A stretch of 64,000 bases of DNA from Seonamhaeicola sediminis (lineage in GTDB: Bacteria; Bacteroidota; Bacteroidia; Flavobacteriales; Flavobacteriaceae), in NCBI RefSeq assembly GCF_004358095.2, contig NZ_SMZJ02000002.1:186001-250000 (forward strand), written 5' to 3'. A model generated the notes under the pieces. It was not told where the DNA came from and ran no database searches. It saw only the letters and a list, made by a program, of their open reading frames with translations. This document shows positions 8,851-18,542 of the stretch, one piece after another. The number at the start of each line of letters is the position of its first letter. Position 1 is the first letter of the stretch. The position numbers and the translations under genes are program-made.

Positions 8851-9609
8851 ATGAAAGCTATTTTTTATATAATATCGTTTTTGTTTAGTTCCATGGTGAT
8901 AGCTCAAAGCCAATCGTTATTTGAAGAGGGAAACACACTATATAACGAAGGTAAATATGCTGAAGCTATTGATAAATATATGGCTATTTTAGAAAGTGAA
9001 AACCATTCGGCAGACCTATATTTTAATTTAGGGAATGCTCATTATAAATTAAATAACATAGCACCAAGTATTTACTTTTATGAAAAGGCATTACAATTAA
9101 ATCCTAATGATAAGGATATAAATAACAACATTGCCTTTGCAAGAAACATGACTATTGATGCCATTGATGTTGTTCCTGACACTGGATTTTCAAAATTAGT
9201 AAAAAGTATTACAAATAGCTTTAGTTTTGATAGTTGGGCAAAGGTATCGGTAGTATTAGTATTTTGTTTTGTGCTGCTCTTTTTGGTTTACTATTTTGCA
9301 TTTTCAACACTAATAAAACGTCTTACATTTATAAGTAGTTTGGCATCACTATTTTTGGTGTGCGTAACTTTAGCATTTGCATTCCATAAGTATAATTTAG
9401 ACAAAAAAGATAATCCAGCTATCATCTTTTCTCAGGAGGCAAAAGTTAAAAGTGACCCAAATGTGAGAAGTGAAGAGGTGTTTAGACTACACGAAGGCAC
9501 CAAAGTCCAGGTGGTTAACAGCTATAACAATTGGAAGAAAATTGAACTATCTGATGGTAAAACAGGATGGGTAGCTTCTGAAGACATTAAGTTGATAAAT
9601 GAGTTTTAG
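8851..9609 (+). CDS. batE: BatE: TPR and SH3-like protein
   Basis: A 252-residue protein. I choose the ATG at 8851, one base after the batD stop; an in-frame TTG at 8830 would add seven residues in front of a normal signal peptide (ending SMVIAQ). TPR repeats lie at about 20-95, two TM segments at about 133-180, and a bacterial SH3-like domain closes the protein (about 195-250, with a Gly-Trp-Val-Ala motif). It is the last gene of the Bat operon. SH3b domains of this type often touch peptidoglycan, which would fit an envelope role. Confidence 0.9.
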   Translation: MKAIFYIISFLFSSMVIAQSQSLFEEGNTLYNEGKYAEAIDKYMAILESENHSADLYFNLGNAHYKLNNIAPSIYFYEKALQLNPNDKDINNNIAFARNMTIDAIDVVPDTGFSKLVKSITNSFSFDSWAKVSVVLVFCFVLLFLVYYFAFSTLIKRLTFISSLASLFLVCVTLAFAFHKYNLDKKDNPAIIFSQEAKVKSDPNVRSEEVFRLHEGTKVQVVNSYNNWKKIELSDGKTGWVASEDIKLINEF

Positions 9610-9663
9610 AGCAAAATATACAATAAAAAGTATATATTTGTTATTTACCAAAGCTCTAAACAG

Positions 9664-9966
9664 GTGTCTAGACAAAACATTTCAATTTTACTATCAATAA
9701 TATTTTTGGCCTTTTTAACAATGCCAACAATCATTACGTTGGTAGATGATTCTGTAGACATCTCAATTTTTTATACTTACTCTGAAGAAGAAGAAAAGGG
9801 TAGTGAAAAGAGTAAAGATGCTGAAAAACTTTTATTTGAAAGCCCTTGTCCCGAAACTGTTTTTTCTAGCTTCAAACCCGAAAGTGAATTAGAATATATT
9901 TTTAATTCATATTCTAAACCTCATCTAAACATTATATCTCCTCCTCCCGAAGTAATCATATTATAA
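9664..9966 (+). CDS. Small exported or membrane protein, unknown
   Basis: A 100-residue protein read from a GTG start. It has one hydrophobic segment (about 7-27), then an acidic, Ser-rich stretch and a hydrophobic C-terminus ending in PPPEVIIL. No family is recognised with certainty. It lies between batE (54 bases upstream) and a SulP transporter (92 bases downstream). Codon use is like its neighbours, which supports a real gene, but no ATG is available and no clear promoter is seen, so the call is moderate. Confidence 0.55.
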   Translation: MSRQNISILLSIIFLAFLTMPTIITLVDDSVDISIFYTYSEEEEKGSEKSKDAEKLLFESPCPETVFSSFKPESELEYIFNSYSKPHLNIISPPPEVIIL

Positions 9967-10058
9967 ATCTGGCTTTTAAGAGACTTGTTGTTTAGTCTTA
10001 ATTCAAAAAATTTTAATCACCTGTAACCGTGTTGTTGTAGGTAAAAGTTATTTATAAT

Positions 10059-11651
10059 ATGTTTAAAACAATTAAAAATGATTTACCGGCAAGTATTGTC
10101 GTTTTTTTCGTTGCATTACCTTTATGTTTGGGTATTGCATTAGCAAGTGGTGCTCCGCTTTTTTCTGGATTAATAGCAGGAATTATTGGAGGCATTGTAG
10201 TAGGATCTTTGAGTGGCTCTAAAATTGGTGTTAGTGGACCTGCTGCAGGATTAGCAGCTATTGTATTAACAGCAATAGGAACGCTTGGAGGTTACCAAAA
10301 CTTTTTGGTAGCTGTCGTTCTTGGAGGGATTATTCAATTACTTTTTGGCGTTTTAAGAGCAGGAGTTATTGGTTATTACTTTCCTTCTTCCGTTATTAAA
10401 GGTATGTTAACAGGTATTGGTATTATTATTATACTGAAACAAATCCCCCATTTTTTTGGTTATGATGCCAATCCCGAAGGTGATTTTGCCTTTTTTCAAG
10501 TAGATGGAGAAAATACATTCTCAGATATTTTTAAAACGCTTAAATACATAACGCCTGGTTCTGCATTAATAGGAATAATTGGTTTAGGTATTTTAATATT
10601 ATGGGAAAAAGTGCTCACCAAAAAGGCAAAAATATTTCAATTAATTCAAGGACCATTGGTAGCAGTGGTTGTGGGTATTATTTTTTACACATTAACAAAA
10701 TCAAATGATGCCTTAGCTATAGCTCAATCTCATTTGGTAACGGTTCCAATACCTGAAGACACAAGTTCGTTTTTTGCACAGTTTAGTTTTCCAAACTTTA
10801 GTGTGATTACACAACCAGAGGTTTGGATAGTAGCTTTTACAATTGCCTTGGTTGCAAGTTTAGAAACTTTACTTTGTGTAGAAGCAACAGATAAATTAGA
10901 CCCTCATAAAAACGTGACACCTACAAATAGAGAGTTATTAGCTCAAGGTACCGGTAACATCCTATCTGGATTAATTGGAGGTTTACCAATTACTCAGGTA
11001 ATTGTTAGAAGTTCTGCCAATATACAATCGGGAGGTGTTTCTAAGATGTCTGCCATAATTCATGGATTTTTCCTTTTAATATCGGTCATTGTTATACCAA
11101 AGTTGTTAAATATGATTCCTTTATCTGTGTTAGCCGCTATTCTACTAGTGGTAGGTTACAAATTGGCTAAACCAAAGCTGTTTAAACAAATGTATAACCT
11201 AGGTTGGAAGCAGTCTGTTCCTTTTACAGTCACAGTTTTTGGAATTGTATTTATAGACCTTCTTTATGGTATTGGTCTAGGGCTTGGAGTTGGTATAATA
11301 GTTATATTGTTAAAAAGCTATCAAAATTCACACTTCCTTCACATTGAAGACAAGAGTAACGGAAAACACAAAATAAAGATGTCTCTTGCTGAAGAAGTAA
11401 CCTTTTTCAACAAAGGAGCTATTTTAAAAGAACTTGATAGCTTACCAAGAGACACCTATTTAGAACTTGACCTGATGAAAACAAGATACCTAGATAATGA
11501 TGTTATTGAGATTTTAGATGACTTTGCAGTAAAAGCAAAAGAACGACATATAGATATAAAATTAGTATCTAAAAGAGGCGTGGTAGAAAACCCAGAAAGT
11601 TTTATGGAGTTCTTTAGAACCAGACCAAAATCCAATTTAAGTTTAAGTTAA
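10059..11651 (+). CDS. SulP-family anion (probably bicarbonate) transporter
   Basis: A 530-residue SulP transporter with about 12-14 hydrophobic segments in the first 440 residues, including the conserved GVSGPAAG loop. A short C-terminal STAS-like domain follows (about 445-530). SulP proteins carry sulfate, bicarbonate or other anions. Bicarbonate is favoured here because a second SulP gene and a beta-carbonic anhydrase lie in the same cluster. A UspA-like gene follows six bases after its stop, so the two are co-transcribed. Confidence 0.9.
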   Translation: MFKTIKNDLPASIVVFFVALPLCLGIALASGAPLFSGLIAGIIGGIVVGSLSGSKIGVSGPAAGLAAIVLTAIGTLGGYQNFLVAVVLGGIIQLLFGVLRAGVIGYYFPSSVIKGMLTGIGIIIILKQIPHFFGYDANPEGDFAFFQVDGENTFSDIFKTLKYITPGSALIGIIGLGILILWEKVLTKKAKIFQLIQGPLVAVVVGIIFYTLTKSNDALAIAQSHLVTVPIPEDTSSFFAQFSFPNFSVITQPEVWIVAFTIALVASLETLLCVEATDKLDPHKNVTPTNRELLAQGTGNILSGLIGGLPITQVIVRSSANIQSGGVSKMSAIIHGFFLLISVIVIPKLLNMIPLSVLAAILLVVGYKLAKPKLFKQMYNLGWKQSVPFTVTVFGIVFIDLLYGIGLGLGVGIIVILLKSYQNSHFLHIEDKSNGKHKIKMSLAEEVTFFNKGAILKELDSLPRDTYLELDLMKTRYLDNDVIEILDDFAVKAKERHIDIKLVSKRGVVENPESFMEFFRTRPKSNLSLS

Positions 11652-11657
11652 AAAGGC

Positions 11658-12446
11658 ATGAAAAATAAAGCAGATAAAATACTGGCGCTTTTAGATTTAA
11701 ATAAAAGTTCTGACGCCATTATAAAAACTACTGCTAATTTAGCTAAAATGGTTGGAGGTCATATTGATTTGTTATATGTAAAAAAACCTGTTGACGTTGT
11801 TAAAAACGAGAATCAGCTTTCTTCAATGCGAAACATCAACAGAGATTATATAAAAAGTAGAAGTCACATTGAAAATGTTATAAAATCTGTTGATAAAGAT
11901 TTGAACATAAATTATTCCTTAACGTATGGTAATGTGAAACAAGTAGTAGAAGAACATATAAATAATACCAATCCCGATATAATAGTTTTAGGTAAAAAGG
12001 AACTTAATTCATTAAAGTTAGTTGGTGATAAACTTACTAGTTTTATCCTTAAAAAACATAACGGAATAGTGCTTATAGCCTCTAACAAACATGTGTTAAG
12101 ATATGATGAAGACATGTCGTTAGGTGTGTTAAATAACCTAGAACAACCTCTTGAAGATTTGGTAAAAAAGTTAATGACAATATCCCAAAAACCCATAAAG
12201 GCCTTTAAAATTTCAAAAGCTAGTGAATCTGACTCTAATAATAGTTCTGAATATAATAAGTTTGTAGAGTATGTTTTTGAACCAAATGACAATGCTTTAA
12301 GTAATCTGTCCAAATACATGGCTAAAAGTAACATTGATCTTTTGTGTGTTAATAGGCATGCAATAACTTCAAAAAAATCAGGATATTTAGATTTAAATAG
12401 CTTGTTAAACAAAATGAATACTTCCATAATATTTGCAGGAAAATAG
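11658..12446 (+). CDS. Universal stress protein (UspA) family
   Basis: A 262-residue cytoplasmic protein. Its first half has the UspA fold (KILALLDL strand, long helix, LLYVKKP strand, later IIVLGKK); the second half is a weaker, diverged copy. It follows the SulP gene by six bases. USP proteins often bind nucleotides and modulate neighbouring transporters, so a regulatory role on the SulP protein is plausible but not shown. A long minus-strand frame over its 3' half (11912-12454) is a shadow. Confidence 0.8.
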   Translation: MKNKADKILALLDLNKSSDAIIKTTANLAKMVGGHIDLLYVKKPVDVVKNENQLSSMRNINRDYIKSRSHIENVIKSVDKDLNINYSLTYGNVKQVVEEHINNTNPDIIVLGKKELNSLKLVGDKLTSFILKKHNGIVLIASNKHVLRYDEDMSLGVLNNLEQPLEDLVKKLMTISQKPIKAFKISKASESDSNNSSEYNKFVEYVFEPNDNALSNLSKYMAKSNIDLLCVNRHAITSKKSGYLDLNSLLNKMNTSIIFAGK

Positions 12447-12535
12447 CTCAACAATTAAATTGATTTTGTCATTTGCTAATTGTATTCAATGACGTCCGAG
12501 TATCTATTCATTTTTAAAAATTATAAAAGAAGTTA

Positions 12536-13213
12536 ATGAAGAAAAAGTTAGTTAGAGTAAATATGGTAGCATTAGGAATATACCTTTTACTACCACTATT
12601 TACTAATGCTCAGGATAGTGATTTTGGCAATTGGTTAATTTATATCGGCAATAAAAAACTAGACCAAAAGTGGAATATACACAACGAAGCTCAATACCGA
12701 AACTACAATGCTATTGGAGATTTAGAACAACTTCTTCTAAGAACAGGTTTAGGTTATACTTTTAATCAAGGTAAGAGTGATGCGTTGTTGGGATATGGAT
12801 ATATACTTTCTGAGAATTATTTAGGAGATTCAGATGAAAAAGTATCAATTAATGAACATAGAATTTTTGAGCAGTTTATATCAAAACAAAAAATAGGTAA
12901 CGTTGGATTGACCCATAGATATAGATTTGAACAACGATTTATTGAAAGTGATTTTAAAATGAGATTCCGTTACTTTTTAGCTTTTAAAATACCTTTTAAA
13001 AACAAAGAAAAAGACAACAGTAAACTTTATCTTTCCGCCTATAATGAAATATTTTTAAATACCAAAAGTTCAGTTTTTGATAGGAATAGAGTATATGCTG
13101 GTTTAGGGTATGATGTGTCTCAAAACATAAGGGTAGAAGCGGGTTATATGAACCAGTTTTTTGAACAAGGAGCAAGAGACCAATTTAATTTAATAACCTT
13201 TGTGAATTTTTAG
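12536..13213 (+). CDS. DUF2490 outer-membrane protein
   Basis: A 225-residue protein with an N-terminal signal peptide (about 1-25, ending TNAQ). The rest is made of amphipathic beta strands rich in Tyr, Phe and Arg and ends in a strand closing with Phe, as in outer-membrane barrels. It matches DUF2490, an outer-membrane family of unknown function that is frequent in Bacteroidota. Its place between two SulP genes suggests a link to anion uptake, for example as a porin, but this is inference. Confidence 0.8.
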   Translation: MKKKLVRVNMVALGIYLLLPLFTNAQDSDFGNWLIYIGNKKLDQKWNIHNEAQYRNYNAIGDLEQLLLRTGLGYTFNQGKSDALLGYGYILSENYLGDSDEKVSINEHRIFEQFISKQKIGNVGLTHRYRFEQRFIESDFKMRFRYFLAFKIPFKNKEKDNSKLYLSAYNEIFLNTKSSVFDRNRVYAGLGYDVSQNIRVEAGYMNQFFEQGARDQFNLITFVNF

Positions 13214-13283
13214 GTTTGTAAGAAAATTTTAAAAGCATTACCTTTTTAGTGCACTTTTAAACTCAACTAAATAATCAATCATA

Positions 13284-15146
13284 ATGAAAGATTTGTTCTC
13301 TAACATTAAAGGAGATGCTTTTGGTGGTATTACGGCAGGTATAGTGGCTTTACCTTTGGCATTGGCCTTTGGGGTATCTTCTGGTTTAGGGCCAAGTGCA
13401 GGACTTTACGGAGCTATTTTTATTAGCTTTTTTGCAGCCCTTTTTGGAGGAACAAATACGCAAATTTCTGGACCAACGGCTCCCATGACCGCTGTTAGTA
13501 TGGTAATAATTGGCAGTATTATTGCTGCCAATGATGGTGATGTAAATAAGGCATTACCGGTAATACTCACTGTTTTTTTGTTAGCAGGACTTATGCAAAT
13601 AGGCCTTGGTATTTTAGGCCTTGGTAAATACATAAGATACATTCCTTATCCTGTGGTCTCTGGTTTTATGACCGCCATAGGTGTTATTATACTCATTACT
13701 CAAATTTTACCATCATTGGGTTATTATCCCAAAGAAGATTTAGACTTTGTGAATCAATTTAAACCGCAATCTGAGGAGATTATATTGGAAAACATTCTAA
13801 AAGAGGAAGCTGGTGAAGGTATTTTGGTATTAGAAAATTTCAAAGAAACTATTAAACGGGCAGAAAAAATCACAGAAGAAGATATCTTAAGAGAAAGTAA
13901 AACGCTTGCAGTTAAAGAAGCTTCAGGGGTTTTAGGCACCATTAAAGTGTTACCAAGAGCTTTACTAAATATCAAATGGTTGGAGTTGGCATTAGCAATA
14001 GGCACTATAATTATCATATATGGTTTTAAAAGAATAACTAAGGTGATTCCTAGCACTTTGGTAGCGTTAATCGTTATGTCTGGAATAGCTATTGGTTTTG
14101 GTTTAAATTATAGACCAATTGAAGAAATTCCTAGTGGTTTACCTATTCCAAATATTGAAATATTTAGCCAATTTAAGTTAAGTAGTCTCACGCCCTATAT
14201 TTTTACCGCACTAACTTTGTCATTATTAGGCGCTATAGATTCTTTGTTAACTAGTGTAGTTGCAGATAACATGACAAAGACCAAGCATAAGCCTAATAAG
14301 GAATTGGTTGGGCAAGGCATAGGTAATAGTATAGCAGCAGTTTTTGGAGGTATTCCAGGAGCTGGGGCAACCATTCGTACAGTTGTAAATATTACTTCGG
14401 GCGGAAAAACTAAACTATCTGGTATGATAGCTGGTTTATTGTTATTCATCATTTTATTGGGTTTAGGCCCAATAGCTTCAAAGATTCCAGCCGCAGTTCT
14501 TGCGGGTATTTTGGTTACTGTTGGTGTTGGTGTTATGGATTATAAAGGTCTAAAAGCCATCCCTAATTTACCAAAAGATGTTAGCATTGGTCCCATTAAA
14601 TTTAGTATGGAAGTAGTAATTATGCTAACCGTTTTAGTTCTGTCTACTTTTTGGAATTTAGTTTATGCTGTAGGTATAGGTTTGGTCATTGCTTCTCTTA
14701 TGTTTATGAAAAAAATAGGAGACCTAACGGCAGAACGTTCTGATGTAAAACCGCTAAAAGAAGAAGCTTGGGCAGATGAGGTGGGCTTCCCTGAAAACTT
14801 AAAAGAGGAAGTATTCATTAAACATATTAAAGGGCCTTTGTTCTTTGGTTCAACAAGTGAATTCCAACAGTTAGCTGCTCAAATACCCAATACAGCTAAA
14901 ACCGTTGTCATTCGTTTTGATCGTATGCAGTATATGGACCAGTCTGGTTTATATACTTTAGAAGATATATTGTTGGATTTAAGAAAGCGAGGTGTAGATT
15001 TTTTATTTGTTGATTTACTACCCCAGCCACGTTATATGATGGAAAGAATAGATATAATTCCAGATTTTGTGCCAGAAGAACATATTTTTGACACTTTTAA
15101 TGAGTGCATGAAATGGATAAAAGAGAATATAAAAGATAGATATTAA
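13284..15146 (+). CDS. SulP-family transporter with STAS domain
   Basis: A 620-residue SulP transporter. The core (about 1-480) has the expected TM pattern and the SGPTAPM loop, with a charged insert at about 155-225 that the other SulP protein in this window lacks. A full STAS domain lies at about 510-615, with the conserved MDQSG motif. The carbonic anhydrase gene follows 25 bases later; a SulP and carbonic anhydrase pair is a common sign of bicarbonate/CO2 handling. The substrate is not proven by sequence. Confidence 0.92.
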   Translation: MKDLFSNIKGDAFGGITAGIVALPLALAFGVSSGLGPSAGLYGAIFISFFAALFGGTNTQISGPTAPMTAVSMVIIGSIIAANDGDVNKALPVILTVFLLAGLMQIGLGILGLGKYIRYIPYPVVSGFMTAIGVIILITQILPSLGYYPKEDLDFVNQFKPQSEEIILENILKEEAGEGILVLENFKETIKRAEKITEEDILRESKTLAVKEASGVLGTIKVLPRALLNIKWLELALAIGTIIIIYGFKRITKVIPSTLVALIVMSGIAIGFGLNYRPIEEIPSGLPIPNIEIFSQFKLSSLTPYIFTALTLSLLGAIDSLLTSVVADNMTKTKHKPNKELVGQGIGNSIAAVFGGIPGAGATIRTVVNITSGGKTKLSGMIAGLLLFIILLGLGPIASKIPAAVLAGILVTVGVGVMDYKGLKAIPNLPKDVSIGPIKFSMEVVIMLTVLVLSTFWNLVYAVGIGLVIASLMFMKKIGDLTAERSDVKPLKEEAWADEVGFPENLKEEVFIKHIKGPLFFGSTSEFQQLAAQIPNTAKTVVIRFDRMQYMDQSGLYTLEDILLDLRKRGVDFLFVDLLPQPRYMMERIDIIPDFVPEEHIFDTFNECMKWIKENIKDRY

Positions 15147-15171
15147 CTGAATTAAATAATATAAAAATATT

Positions 15172-15801
15172 ATGAAAGCACACACGCAAGAAACTCAATC
15201 AACTATGACTCCAGAAAAGTCATTACAGTTCTTAAAAGAAGGAAATGATAGATTTGTAAAAAACTTAAAAGCAAATAGAAATTTATTAGAACAAGTTAAT
15301 GACACCAAAGAAGGGCAATTCCCATTTGCAACAATTTTAAGTTGTATAGATTCTAGAGTTTCAGCAGAATTAGTTTTTGATCAGGGATTGGGAGATATAT
15401 TTAGTGTAAGAATTGCAGGGAACTTTGTTAATGAAGATATTTTAGGAAGCATGGAATTTGCTTGTAAGTTGGCAGGTACAAAGTTAATTGTGGTTTTAGG
15501 GCATACCAGTTGCGGGGCGGTAAAAGGCGCTTGTGATCATGCTGAAATGGGTAATTTAACTAAACTTATTCAGAAAATAACCCCAGCAGTAAATGCTGTA
15601 ACAGAACCAAAAGATGAAAGTTTAAGAAACTCTAAAAATTTAGATTTTGTAGACACCGTTTCTAAAAAGAACGTAGAGTTAACTATTGAGAGAATTCATA
15701 AAGAAAGCCCTATTCTTGATGAAATGGAAAAAAATGGTGAAATAAGAATCATTGGAGCCATGTATAATATTAATACAGGAGCTGTCGAATTTTATGATTA
15801 A
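15172..15801 (+). CDS. Beta-carbonic anhydrase
   Basis: A 209-residue beta-class carbonic anhydrase that interconverts CO2 and bicarbonate. The zinc ligands are C58, H111 and C114, and the catalytic pair D60/R62 is intact (CIDSR and GHTSCGA motifs). It lacks a signal peptide and should be cytoplasmic. It is the last gene of the SulP cluster and is followed directly by a terminator, so it probably supplies or consumes the bicarbonate carried by the SulP proteins. Confidence 0.95.
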   Translation: MKAHTQETQSTMTPEKSLQFLKEGNDRFVKNLKANRNLLEQVNDTKEGQFPFATILSCIDSRVSAELVFDQGLGDIFSVRIAGNFVNEDILGSMEFACKLAGTKLIVVLGHTSCGAVKGACDHAEMGNLTKLIQKITPAVNAVTEPKDESLRNSKNLDFVDTVSKKNVELTIERIHKESPILDEMEKNGEIRIIGAMYNINTGAVEFYD

Positions 15802-15824
15802 ACCAAACTTATTTTGTATTTATT

Positions 15825-15849
15825 AGCCGCTAGTTAGCGGCTTTTTTTT
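15825..15849 (+). terminator. Terminator after the carbonic anhydrase gene
   Basis: The stem AGCCGC/GCGGCT (15825-15830 with 15837-15842) has a six-base loop and is followed by a T8 run. It ends the plus-strand cluster and overlaps the 3' end of the convergent cvpA gene. Confidence 0.85.
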
Positions 15850-16381
15850 ATATCTCATTATTCATTTTATCATTATCGGTCTCAGTAGCCTCATTATTTT
15901 CAAATTCTAAAATATAGGGAAGGAAAATAGGTACAATAGCCTTTACATGCGCGTATAAAACAGAATTCTCTAAATCATCTTCATCAGCAAAAGGAATGGA
16001 TTTATTAAACTTATCAAAAACAATTAAAACCACACTCAGTATTACAGCAATTTTTAAAGCTCCGAAAATACCCCCCAAGATTTTATTAAAGAACCCTAAA
16101 AAAATAAAATCTGCTATTTTAGTTAGGGCTTTTCCAGCTAAGGCTATAACAAATACAATAACTACAAATGTTATGGCGAAGGCCATAATATTAATATATT
16201 TTTGTTCCCAATCAATTTTTTCAACCAAAAAATCGGCTGCAAAATTACTAAAGTGAATGGCGCCATAAACACCTGCTACCAGAGCTACTAAAGAGGCAAT
16301 TTCAACAAAGAGGCCTTTTTTCAAACCTCTAATAAATCCATACAAAATCAAAGCCCCTAAAACAATGTCTATTACACCCAT
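15848..16381 (-). CDS. CvpA-family membrane protein
   Basis: A 177-residue protein with four TM segments and the family start pattern (VIDIVLGALILYGFIRG). In E. coli CvpA is linked to colicin V export and bile tolerance; the molecular function is unclear. The C-terminal 20 residues are acidic and Asn-rich. It is convergent with the carbonic anhydrase gene and divergent from the small gene at 16450. Confidence 0.88.
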   Translation of the reverse strand: MGVIDIVLGALILYGFIRGLKKGLFVEIASLVALVAGVYGAIHFSNFAADFLVEKIDWEQKYINIMAFAITFVVIVFVIALAGKALTKIADFIFLGFFNKILGGIFGALKIAVILSVVLIVFDKFNKSIPFADEDDLENSVLYAHVKAIVPIFLPYILEFENNEATETDNDKMNNEI

Positions 16382-16425
16382 AATTTTTCTGTTTAAACAA
16401 ATATAAATAAGAGTACCTAGTTTAT

Positions 16426-16433
16426 TAACTTTG
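16426..16433 (+). promoter_or_regulatory. -7 promoter element TAACTTTG
   Basis: A perfect TAnnTTTG match 16 bases before the ATG at 16450. No good -33 element is seen at 19 bases. Confidence 0.5.
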
Positions 16434-16449
16434 CAACTTAAAAATTAGT

Positions 16450-16806
16450 ATGTCTAGAGACGAGCAGTTAAAAGAACGATGGGAAATGGTGGTTAAAAAA
16501 CTTTCCAATCAGTTTGCCGATGGCGATACTTTAGACCTCGATGCCATAATTTACCTAATAGGTGTTCAAGAATTAGGGCAGCTTAACAGAACCTTTAAAA
16601 AAGATCAAAAGCTAGACCTTATGCATATTGCCATATGCAAACTTCTAAGTCCATATGGGTATTACGAACTCGATTTTGTAGACCCTGATGGCTGGCCACA
16701 TTATAGGATGTTGGAAAGATTACCTCATTTAAAAGCGGGAGAACAAAGTGTACTCATGAAGGAGGCTATAGTAAACTATTTCTTAGAAACAGAGTTTATA
16801 GATTAA
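16450..16806 (+). CDS. Conserved hypothetical protein upstream of pheS
   Basis: A 118-residue, mainly helical, soluble protein without signal peptide, Cys pairs or recognised motifs. It is acidic and has a Trp-rich middle (GWPHYRMLERLPHL). I do not recognise a characterised family. Genes of this kind next to pheS occur in other Flavobacteria as I remember it. It has its own -7 element and pheS starts 37 bases after it with another. Confidence 0.8.
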   Translation: MSRDEQLKERWEMVVKKLSNQFADGDTLDLDAIIYLIGVQELGQLNRTFKKDQKLDLMHIAICKLLSPYGYYELDFVDPDGWPHYRMLERLPHLKAGEQSVLMKEAIVNYFLETEFID

Positions 16807-16813
16807 CTTTTAT

Positions 16814-16821
16814 TAAATTTG
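16814..16821 (+). promoter_or_regulatory. -7 promoter element TAAATTTG of pheS
   Basis: A TAnnTTTG match 22 bases before the pheS ATG, lying in the short gap after the preceding gene. No clear -33 element. Confidence 0.45.
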
Positions 16822-16843
16822 CCGTCTATTTTGAATTCATATC

Positions 16844-17863
16844 ATGATTGATAAGTTAAAGGAACTCATTACAGAAGCAGAAGCATTTTCAGCCCAAACA
16901 AAAGAAGAGGTAGAAGCATTCCGCATAAAATACTTAGGTAAAAAAGGATTGTTAAACGACTACTTCGCCGAGTTTAAGAATGTGGCAAATGAGCAAAAGC
17001 GCGAGTTTGGTCAAACTATAAACCAGCTGAAGAAAACAGCCGAAGAAAAAGTAAAAGCTCTAAGGGAAGAACTTGAAAGTAAGGAAGAGATTAAAGGTGT
17101 TTTCGGTGATTTATCACGTCCTGGTGAACCTATTCAAATTGGAGCGCGTCATCCTATTTCTATAGTTAAAAATCAAATTATAGATATCTTTTCACGAATT
17201 GGTTTCAATGTAAGTGAAGGTCCTGAAATTGAAGATGATTGGCATAACTTTACGGCTTTAAACTTACCAGAATATCACCCAGCTCGTGACATGCAGGATA
17301 CGTTTTTTATTCAAACCAATCCTGATATACTTTTAAGAACACATACCAGTTCAGTTCAGGTGCGTTATATGGAAAATAATAAACCACCTATTAGAACGAT
17401 TTCTCCAGGTAGAGTATATAGAAATGAAGCTATATCGGCACGTTCACACTGTTTTTTCCATCAGGTGGAAGGATTATACATTGACAAAGACGTAAGTTTT
17501 GCAGATTTAAAGCAAACGTTGCAATATTTCACCACTGAAATGTTTGGGAAGTCTGAGATTCGTTTACGTCCGTCTTATTTCCCATTTACAGAACCAAGTG
17601 CTGAGGTTGATGTGTATTGGGGCTTAAAAACTAAAACCGATTACCGGATTACCAAAGGAACCGGTTGGTTAGAAATTATGGGATGTGGTATGGTAGATCC
17701 TAACGTTTTAGAAAATTGTGGGATTGATTCTAGAGAATACTCTGGTTTTGCATTTGGTATGGGTATAGACCGTATAGCCATGTTATTACATCAAATTGGG
17801 GATATTCGTTTGTTAAGTGAAAATGATGTGCGTTTCCTAGAGCAGTTTAAGTCGGCTTTATAA
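16844..17863 (+). CDS. pheS: Phenylalanyl-tRNA synthetase alpha chain
   Basis: A 339-residue class II synthetase subunit that charges tRNA-Phe together with PheT. An N-terminal coiled-coil arm (about 1-90) binds tRNA. The catalytic core shows motif 2 ([14 protein letters not shown]) and motif 3 ([14 protein letters not shown]), both complete. Length is normal. pheT is not in this window, so the two subunits are encoded apart, which is common in Bacteroidota. Confidence 0.97.
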   Translation: MIDKLKELITEAEAFSAQTKEEVEAFRIKYLGKKGLLNDYFAEFKNVANEQKREFGQTINQLKKTAEEKVKALREELESKEEIKGVFGDLSRPGEPIQIGARHPISIVKNQIIDIFSRIGFNVSEGPEIEDDWHNFTALNLPEYHPARDMQDTFFIQTNPDILLRTHTSSVQVRYMENNKPPIRTISPGRVYRNEAISARSHCFFHQVEGLYIDKDVSFADLKQTLQYFTTEMFGKSEIRLRPSYFPFTEPSAEVDVYWGLKTKTDYRITKGTGWLEIMGCGMVDPNVLENCGIDSREYSGFAFGMGIDRIAMLLHQIGDIRLLSENDVRFLEQFKSAL

Positions 17864-18044
17864 GCTGTGATTTTTTTGAAATTTCAATTTTTATACCTCT
17901 CAGAATCAATGGTTTATATGAAATTTGTCATTGCCCTTTAACTGACTAATCAATATATTTATAGAGCTTAAATAAGCATTTTAATTCTTTACTTCTTTCA
18001 CTTGTACTAGACTTTGGTAATGAAAAGGTCATTCAAACTAAAAC

Positions 18045-18497
18045 TTAAAAAAGCCTCAATTTTTTGGCAACATTATGCCCTGAACGCTTGTAGCTAACTT
18101 TGGTCCCATTAACACAAAAATCATAGATACCACTTGCTTTAGTTTCTTTAACAGACAACAGAACAACATCCTCTACAACACATTTAAAATCTTTAGCTAC
18201 TTTCTTTTTTACATGACCCATAGTAGCACGCCCTTTTTTGAGCTGTTTCTGAATCTTTTGGTTCAGTTTAGGTTCTTCAAAATCTACAGGTAGGTTGCAG
18301 GCTGTTTCTTTTGATGATTCCGTTTTTTGAATTTCAGCTTGATTAGTTGCTTGAGGTTTTACCAAATCAATATATTCCCAAGTAAAATCTGCTTTGAGTA
18401 GTACACGACGACCGTCTTCGGTTTTAACGATGTGATTGTCTTGAGAGAAACTGACAAAAGAAAATAGGAATACTAAAGCATAAACAATGGACTTCAT
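18045..18497 (-). CDS. DUF3157-like exported protein
   Basis: A 150-residue protein with a signal peptide (1-18, ending SFSQ). The motif that follows (VKTEDGRRVLL, then FTWEYI) is typical of DUF3157-type proteins, which are short, secreted and of unknown role. The C-terminal half carries three Cys residues that could form a disulfide. It stands alone, with about 180 bases of featureless sequence between it and the convergent pheS. Confidence 0.7.
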   Translation of the reverse strand: MKSIVYALVFLFSFVSFSQDNHIVKTEDGRRVLLKADFTWEYIDLVKPQATNQAEIQKTESSKETACNLPVDFEEPKLNQKIQKQLKKGRATMGHVKKKVAKDFKCVVEDVVLLSVKETKASGIYDFCVNGTKVSYKRSGHNVAKKLRLF

Positions 18498-18542
18498 AAC
18501 TTGGAAAAATAATTCATATTGATACGATTCAAAAGTACAATT

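Noticed and set aside
11912-12454. 180-residue minus-strand frame
   Set aside because: Antisense to the UspA-like gene, without a promoter or a recognisable domain.
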